Made by a program: the position numbers and the translations under genes. Positions 58,954 through 64,000 of a stretch of 64,000 nt of DNA are shown in pieces. Below the pieces are notes generated by a model, which was not told the origin of the DNA, did no database searches, and worked only from the letters and a program-made list of their open reading frames with translations. Origin of the DNA: Citrobacter werkmanii NBRC 105721 (GTDB taxonomy: Bacteria; Pseudomonadota; Gammaproteobacteria; Enterobacterales; Enterobacteriaceae); the NCBI GenBank assembly GCA_000759755.1, contig BBMW01000013.1, forward strand, positions 1 to 64,000, in the 5' to 3' direction. Positions within the stretch are counted from its first letter, which is position 1, and each line of letters begins with the position of its first letter.

Positions 58954-59964
58954 ATGACTAACACAAGCATTCGCCTGGTGTTGATGACGTCTTCCTGTTT
59001 GATTTTTCAAGCCTGGGCTGCGACGGATTCTGGCTCAACGTTAACACCGCTGTATGATTATCAGGACGATGGTCAGGCTACTCCTGTGCCGGTAAAACCG
59101 GCGGCTAAACCTGCCGCAAGCCACTCTGTTTTGCCCTTTTTAGGTGACGAGGCGCGTAAACGTGGCTACGACCTGCCTGAGCCGTTTGGTGTGAATATTA
59201 ACTACATGAATATCAGGCAGAATATTAATGTAGACAGTATTAACTTTAATGGCCTTTCTCTGGGCGGCCATTCGCTGGATAACGCGTTCAAAATCAAGGT
59301 CGGCAACACGCGCGAGAGCAGCAAAACCGAAACCCTGAAGCTGGATGCCTGGCTGCTGCCCTTTATGAATATCTACGGGCTGGTGGGCTACACCGACGGT
59401 CATTCGATTTCGCAGATTGGCGTCGGGGTTAAGGGCGCGCGTAAATATCATTATCCGGCGAATCTGCAAAACCTGGATTTTAAACTCGATTTCAAAGGCA
59501 CCACCTACGGTATCGGGACAACGCTGGTCGGCGGTGTCGGGAACTGGTTTACCGCTGTTGATGCCAACTATACCCAGACGCAGTTTGACATTCTTGATGG
59601 CAGTATCGATGCCTTCACGGTTTCTCCGCGAGTCGGCTACCGTTTTGCGACGCCGGGCGTGGATACGCTGCATCTGCCCTCCGGGAAACTCAACGTTTGG
59701 GTGGGGTCTATGTATCAGGATGTGCAGCAAGAGTTTAAGGGAAGCCTGAACGATCTCTCCATGCCCTCCGCTACGCTGCAGAGAATGGTTGATTTGGCGA
59801 ATAAGGACGGAAATGGCCGTTTCGACGTTAAACAGCATTTGCAATCCCCATGGAACGTCCTGGTCGGCGCGCAGTATGAGCTGACCCGCAACTTTAATAT
59901 CACCTCTGAAATTGGCTTTGCTGAGCGTAATAGCTTCTTTGTCGCCGGTGAGTATCGCTTTTGA
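58954..59964 (+). CDS. Predicted outer-membrane beta-barrel protein of unknown function
   Basis: A 336-residue exported protein I do not recognise. A signal peptide (about residues 1-22, ending QAWA) is followed by a low-complexity Pro/Ala/Lys linker (PVPVKPAAKPAASHS). The rest alternates polar and aromatic/hydrophobic residues with many Gly turns, and ends GEYRF with the terminal Phe typical of BAM substrates. A role as an outer-membrane barrel is inference from these signs. The ribosome site is weak. It is the first of three genes overlapping by four bases each. Confidence 0.75.
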   Translation: MTNTSIRLVLMTSSCLIFQAWAATDSGSTLTPLYDYQDDGQATPVPVKPAAKPAASHSVLPFLGDEARKRGYDLPEPFGVNINYMNIRQNINVDSINFNGLSLGGHSLDNAFKIKVGNTRESSKTETLKLDAWLLPFMNIYGLVGYTDGHSISQIGVGVKGARKYHYPANLQNLDFKLDFKGTTYGIGTTLVGGVGNWFTAVDANYTQTQFDILDGSIDAFTVSPRVGYRFATPGVDTLHLPSGKLNVWVGSMYQDVQQEFKGSLNDLSMPSATLQRMVDLANKDGNGRFDVKQHLQSPWNVLVGAQYELTRNFNITSEIGFAERNSFFVAGEYRF

Positions 59965-61100
59965 ATAGTTTAACTCGTCTGTTTTTGCTCTGTGCATTCA
60001 GCCTGTTGGGAACGGCGGTGCAGGCCGCGCTCCCCAGCCGTGAAGAAGTTGACGGCTGGCTGAATACTCTGGGCGCCAGCGATAACTTTAACGCCAGCAA
60101 AGGTATCGATTGGGGGGTAATGCCAGGGCCTTTCTACACTCCCGAACTGGGACTGGGGATCGGCACGGCGGTGGTGGGGATGTATCGCCCGGACCCAAAC
60201 GACACGGTGAGTCAGAATTCGACGCTGACCCTCAGCGGTTACTTTAGCTCAACGGGCGCTTTCGGCGTCACAATGCAAAATTACGCCTTTTTTGCCGACG
60301 ATCGCTGGCGTTTTTTTATCAATGGCGCATTAACCGATACCCCAACTTATTACTGGGGACAGGGTTTTAGCGCAGGAGATAAAGACAGCCAGAAACAGCA
60401 ATATACGGCTCAGGTGCTGGATGTACGCCCCACCTTGTATCGACGGTTAGCGCCTAATGTCTATCTGGGACTCGGCTGGTCGTTGAACGCACAGCATGCT
60501 GCGCAAATGGATGACAATGATCCCCCCAAAATTGAGAATACCGGGCAGGGCGCGTCGGTGTTGAGTTCCGGCAGCAGTGTAGAACTTAGCTGGGATGACC
60601 GTGACTTTGTTCCTAACCCGCGCCAGGGACAATATGCTGACGTACGCTATACCCGCTATACGCCCGATGTGGGGAGCGATACCCGATTTGATGAATACCA
60701 GTTGCACTACAGCCGCTACCACTCTCTGGACGAGAAGAATGTGCTTGCCTGGGAGATGGACGGTGCGTTTACTCAGGGTGATGTACCGTGGAGCATGATG
60801 CCGTTGCTTGGAAGCAATCAGCGGATGCGTGGCTATTACGAAGGACGCTATCGCGATAAAAACGCCGTCAGCGGGCAGGTAGAGTATCGCCGCAAACTTG
60901 ACTGGCGGCATGGCGTGGTCGGCTGGCTGGGCGCAGGGACGATGGGGCCATCATTTAGCGCGCTGGATGATGGACGCTGGCTACCCTCGGCGGGGGTGGG
61001 GTATCGTTTTGAATTTAAGCCGCGGGTGAATGTGCGTCTGGATTATGGCATTGGAAAAGGGAGCAGCGGTTTTTATTTTCAGGTAGGAGAGGCGTTTTGA
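59961..61100 (+). CDS. BamA/TamA-family (Omp85) barrel protein without POTRA domains
   Basis: A 379-residue exported protein. A signal peptide (ending AVQA) leads almost directly into beta-strand-rich sequence. The Omp85 loop-6 motif RMRGYYEGRYRDKN (RGY at about residues 290-292) and the final Phe are present. The length fits a 16-stranded Omp85 barrel but leaves only about 30 residues before it, so no POTRA domain. This suits the noNterm Omp85 class, whose function is unknown. It starts with TTG inside the TTGA that ends the gene before; ggtgag lies eight bases upstream. No ATG alternative keeps the signal peptide. Confidence 0.8.
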   Translation: MNSLTRLFLLCAFSLLGTAVQAALPSREEVDGWLNTLGASDNFNASKGIDWGVMPGPFYTPELGLGIGTAVVGMYRPDPNDTVSQNSTLTLSGYFSSTGAFGVTMQNYAFFADDRWRFFINGALTDTPTYYWGQGFSAGDKDSQKQQYTAQVLDVRPTLYRRLAPNVYLGLGWSLNAQHAAQMDDNDPPKIENTGQGASVLSSGSSVELSWDDRDFVPNPRQGQYADVRYTRYTPDVGSDTRFDEYQLHYSRYHSLDEKNVLAWEMDGAFTQGDVPWSMMPLLGSNQRMRGYYEGRYRDKNAVSGQVEYRRKLDWRHGVVGWLGAGTMGPSFSALDDGRWLPSAGVGYRFEFKPRVNVRLDYGIGKGSSGFYFQVGEAF

Positions 61101-62236
61101 TCAATAAAGTGCTGCTGATGACGACCTTGTTATTGGCAACGATCGGGGTCCATGCTGCGATACCTGTACCTTTGCAGCTAACGGAAGATGATAAGGCTCA
61201 AAGTACCGCCTGGCCGGTAGTTTCGCCGCTCCCCGCGCCTCAAGGGTTACGTCCGTGCTGTGCTTTTGGTTACGACCTGCACGCGCAGGTGCTGGATATG
61301 CCGGTACCGTTTTATGAACTTGATAACGTCGTTGCGGCTGACGGTATTGGCGAGCATCGCTATAACGACAGCCTGCTGTTAGGGTTAGTGAATCTGGCCG
61401 GTATCGGGCATGAACACAATGGCATTGTGTATACCTCACGCGGCGGTTTTATCGATACCGCGCATGTAAGAGATACCGCAGATATGACGGTCTGGCTTTT
61501 TAGCCATCTACTTCCACGGTTAGGCCAGCCTTTTACGCTGCGTCTGGAAGATGAGCTCGCGGAGCGGCATATTGTTTTCAATGCCTTTACGCCACCTGAA
61601 ACGGCAGGCGATCGTTACGCATTAGCTGCCTGGCTGGCAGCGCATCTGGCCTTTCAGCTCGCGGCCTGGCATGAAATTGCACAATGGTACGGTTTTGAGT
61701 CAGTTCCTGGATTTTCTGAGGAAGTTTCCGCATTTTCACCGGAAGATCTCTACTCCAACCTGTTGGGGGCAAGAATTGCGGTGTCGCTGATTCTTGATGG
61801 GCAACTGGCAACATCAGAAATGTACGATGCAGCAATGAACAAGGCACTGTATCAGGCGTTGACGCAGTTGGGAGCTAAGCCTGAAACAATAACCCGTTTT
61901 CAGTTTGATATGTTGGATGGCAAGTGGTGGAACAGCCAGCGTCGGGTGCCGGAGAAATATCTGGTGCTGCACAGAAACTACGATGTGAGTGATTCGCGTT
62001 TGCCAACGCCAGTGCCGGGCGAAAAAGCCGTGCCGCTACGCCTGTCGCTGCCGCATCACTGGCGAAATTACTCCCTTGATACGCTGGCACAACTTCAACT
62101 CCGCCCCGGAAACAACATGGCACGGCTACCTTTACCACAATCCTGGTATACCGGGGCTAATTTCCCCATGCTGGCTACGATTGCAAGTGATAGCGATAAT
62201 CTGTCGAAAGTGGGTGAACATTCATTCCTTTATTAA
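61097..62236 (+). CDS. Exported DUF4056-like protein
   Basis: A 379-residue protein with a signal peptide (about residues 1-20, ending GVHA), probably periplasmic. It resembles the DUF4056 family by the segments [23 protein letters not shown] and [10 protein letters not shown]; the family name is from memory. Clustered His/Glu/Asp (GHEHNG near 104-109, D120, H123, D126, D129, HE at 192-193) could form a metal or hydrolase site, which is inference. A CC pair follows RP near residue 52. It starts with TTG in a second TTGA overlap, with aggaga six bases upstream. Its 3' end overlaps the convergent cbrA by 15 bases. Confidence 0.75.
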   Translation: MINKVLLMTTLLLATIGVHAAIPVPLQLTEDDKAQSTAWPVVSPLPAPQGLRPCCAFGYDLHAQVLDMPVPFYELDNVVAADGIGEHRYNDSLLLGLVNLAGIGHEHNGIVYTSRGGFIDTAHVRDTADMTVWLFSHLLPRLGQPFTLRLEDELAERHIVFNAFTPPETAGDRYALAAWLAAHLAFQLAAWHEIAQWYGFESVPGFSEEVSAFSPEDLYSNLLGARIAVSLILDGQLATSEMYDAAMNKALYQALTQLGAKPETITRFQFDMLDGKWWNSQRRVPEKYLVLHRNYDVSDSRLPTPVPGEKAVPLRLSLPHHWRNYSLDTLAQLQLRPGNNMARLPLPQSWYTGANFPMLATIASDSDNLSKVGEHSFLY

Positions 62237-63334
62237 AAACCTCCACCAGAACTTCATTGGCGGATGTTTTTCTGACCCTGTCAGGGGGATATGCGCAACG
62301 CCACTTTGCATTATCCATTTCCGGATACACGCCGCTGTTAATATGCGGCTTTTAAGGATCTTGCCATACAGTTTAAGACGTAGCTTGCGAGTGGCATGCC
62401 TGTATGCGAGATTCATATCCTTTCTATCCCGTATTAATACTGATTTGAGGATTTCTGCACTATCAAGCGCGTAACTAATTCCTTCCAGCGAGCTGGCGCT
62501 GATAAAACCGGCCGCTTCGCCAATCAAAAACGCATTGTCCTTACCGCAGACGAAGTCTTTCCAGCGCGATGGGAACAGCACCGTACATTTTTCGCTTTTC
62601 ACGGGGTTGCCGAACTGGAATTGGAACGCTTCCATCTTCTCTTTTAGTTCGTCAAAGCGTGCCTGGCCGTCCTTCATTGGGTAGGCGCCGCCAAAGATAA
62701 AATAACCATCCTTGCTGATACTCCATGAATAACAGTCGGTTGTGTCGTTATCAAAAATACAGGAATAGAACGGCACGGGATGTTTTTCTGCAAACCATTG
62801 TTGAATTGCCACATATTTACGGATTTGGTGCTGGGGATAGAGATGACGGCGTACCAGTGAATTCGCGCCGTCGGCGCCCACCAGATAACGCGCGGTGATA
62901 TGCTGCTCCCAACCGTCGGCGCGAAAGATAACATGCCAGTTATCGCCTTCGCGCCAGATCTTGCGACACAGACTATCGTGGTACACCTGCACCTCTTCAG
63001 GAATGAGAGATTTCATCCATAAATCAAAAGCATGGCGATTGATGTTAATGTAGCTGCGCTGGTAGTTACGGGTCAGAGAGGCTGCAACATCAACCGTTTT
63101 AACGCTAAAAATCTGTGGGTTGGCGATGATATCAACGGGCAAGGTTATCCCGTCGCGGATAAACGAACGCTGAGCATCCGGGGCCAGCAGCCCGCCGCAG
63201 GGTTTCGTGAATCCTTCGTTGCCGCACTGGCGCTTTTTATCCAATGCAATCACGCGCATTTTTCCACTCAACTGTCGCGCCAGCGCTGCGCCTGCCGGGC
63301 CTAATCCGATAATCGCTACGTCAAAATGTTCCAT
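62222..63334 (-). CDS. cbrA: CreB-regulated flavoprotein CbrA
   Basis: A 370-residue FAD-dependent oxidoreductase of the geranylgeranyl-reductase-like group (earlier YidS). The N-terminal FAD fold is [15 protein letters not shown], with a second motif LVGADGANS and a third GEAAGFIS. E. coli CbrA is linked to colicin E2/M tolerance. I use the ATG at 63334 ([12 protein letters not shown]), since the reading from 63448 passes through the CreB site. The C-terminus appears about 16 residues longer than in E. coli (from memory). Confidence 0.93.
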   Translation of the reverse strand: MEHFDVAIIGLGPAGAALARQLSGKMRVIALDKKRQCGNEGFTKPCGGLLAPDAQRSFIRDGITLPVDIIANPQIFSVKTVDVAASLTRNYQRSYININRHAFDLWMKSLIPEEVQVYHDSLCRKIWREGDNWHVIFRADGWEQHITARYLVGADGANSLVRRHLYPQHQIRKYVAIQQWFAEKHPVPFYSCIFDNDTTDCYSWSISKDGYFIFGGAYPMKDGQARFDELKEKMEAFQFQFGNPVKSEKCTVLFPSRWKDFVCGKDNAFLIGEAAGFISASSLEGISYALDSAEILKSVLIRDRKDMNLAYRHATRKLRLKLYGKILKSRILTAACIRKWIMQSGVAHIPLTGSEKHPPMKFWWRFLIKE

Positions 63335-63381
63335 CTTTCTGTCCGCAAAAAATGAAGATGGACATACGCTAAAGCCTGAAA

Positions 63382-63397
63382 GTGAAGTGCTTGTGAA
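63382..63397 (-). promoter_or_regulatory. CreB tag upstream of cbrA
   Basis: On the minus strand, TTCAC-aagcac-TTCAC, a perfect direct repeat with the 6-base spacing of the cre tag. It supports activation of cbrA by the CreBC two-component system. Confidence 0.88.
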
Positions 63398-63434
63398 GTA
63401 TGATTGCTTAAATCGTCTTGTATCAGGGCATCCC

Positions 63435-64000
63435 ATGAAGCAAATCACCTTTACGCCGCGTAATCATCAGCTTACTAATATCAACACCTGGACCCCGGAC
63501 AGTAACTGGCTGGTCTTCGACGTGCGTCCTTCCGGTGCCTCTTTTACGGGAGAAACGATTGAACGTGTCAATGTTCATACTGGCGAACTGGAGGTGATTT
63601 ACCGGGCCACTCAAGAGGCACATGTTGGCGTGGTGACCGTTCATCCAAAGTTGGAACAGTATGTTTTTATTCATGGTCCAGAAAATCCTGATGAAACATG
63701 GGATTACGATTTTCATCATCGCCGTGGAGTGATTGTTTCGCAGACAGATGTGTCTAACCTGGATGCGATGGATATCACCGCGCCGTACACGCCTGGTGCA
63801 TTACGTGGCGGCAGTCATGTGCATGTCTTTAGCCCGAGCGGTGAGTTTGTCAGTTTCACTTATAACGACCATGTGCTGCATGAACGCTCTCCGGCGCTGG
63901 ATTTACGTAACGTCGGCGTGGCTGCGCCGTATGGTCCGGTGAACGTATCCGCGCAGCATCCGCGTGAATATAGCGGGAGCCGCTGGTGCGTGCTGGTGAG
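63435..64000 (+). CDS. yidR: YidR, DUF3748 protein (5' part only)
   Basis: An open frame from the ATG at 63435 to the window end, beginning [19 protein letters not shown] and continuing without stop for 188 codons. It matches the start of E. coli YidR (about 415 residues), a probable beta-propeller protein of unknown function (TolB-like repeats such as [13 protein letters not shown]). The rest lies beyond the window. It is divergent from cbrA. Confidence 0.9.
   Translation, partial: MKQITFTPRNHQLTNINTWTPDSNWLVFDVRPSGASFTGETIERVNVHTGELEVIYRATQEAHVGVVTVHPKLEQYVFIHGPENPDETWDYDFHHRRGVIVSQTDVSNLDAMDITAPYTPGALRGGSHVHVFSPSGEFVSFTYNDHVLHERSPALDLRNVGVAAPYGPVNVSAQHPREYSGSRWCVLV

Overview
The window is chromosomal DNA of an enterobacterium (family Enterobacteriaceae) around the replication origin. 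Nearly every protein in the conserved blocks reads as a close homologue of the Escherichia coli protein of the same length, and gene order is the classic one from yieP-hsrA-rbs-kup through oriC, atp, glmUS, pst, mnmE-yidC-rnpA-rpmH and dnaA-dnaN-recF-gyrB to yidA, cbrA and yidR. Differences from E. coli K-12 point to a sister genus. There is no tnaCAB between mdtL and mnmE (expected indole-negative), no bgl genes between phoU and yieH, no yidB between gyrB and yidA, no dgo cluster between yidA and cbrA, a fimbrial operon sits between glmS and pstS, and two ERIC repeats are present. A Citrobacter (C. freundii-like) is my best guess, Salmonella second; this is inference from layout only.

Layout. 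135-2268: yieP regulator and hsrA transporter. 2234-8118 (minus): ribose operon rbsDACBKR, with operator and CRP sites at 8133-8227. 8311-10179 (minus): kup. 10509-13450: ravA-viaA. 13454-15056: divergent asnA/asnC. 15145-15594: mioC. 15596-15878: oriC with five classical DnaA boxes and three 13-mers. 15967-18582: mnmG-rsmG. 19197-26081: ATP synthase operon atpIBEFHAGDC. 26082-26734: terminator plus a candidate 16-residue peptide gene beside a consensus CRP site. 26735-30283: glmU-glmS with a REP and an ERIC element between them. 30748-36363: five-gene chaperone-usher fimbrial cluster just beyond the attTn7 position. 36491-41241: Pho-box-controlled pstSCAB-phoU, with an ERIC between pstS and pstC. 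41294-47143: yieH, adeP, chrR, yieE, yidZ, mdtL. 47326-51183 (minus): mnmE, yidC, yidD, rnpA, rpmH. 51790-57814: dnaA-dnaN-recF-gyrB. 57968-58780: yidA. 58954-62236: an accessory three-gene envelope operon. 62222-63334 (minus): cbrA with a CreB tag. 63435-end: yidR, cut by the window edge.

Most of the window is housekeeping: origin and initiator, clamp, gyrase, tRNA modification at the MnmE/MnmG wobble-uridine pathway (both halves present), RNase P protein, membrane insertase, ATP synthase, and amino-sugar supply for the envelope. The accessory regions are the fimbrial cluster at glmS-pstS and the envelope operon at yidA-cbrA. The latter is the best candidate for an undescribed system. It encodes an exported predicted beta-barrel, a short Omp85-family barrel with no room for POTRA domains, and a secreted DUF4056-like protein, tightly coupled through two successive TTGA stop/start overlaps that both use TTG starts.
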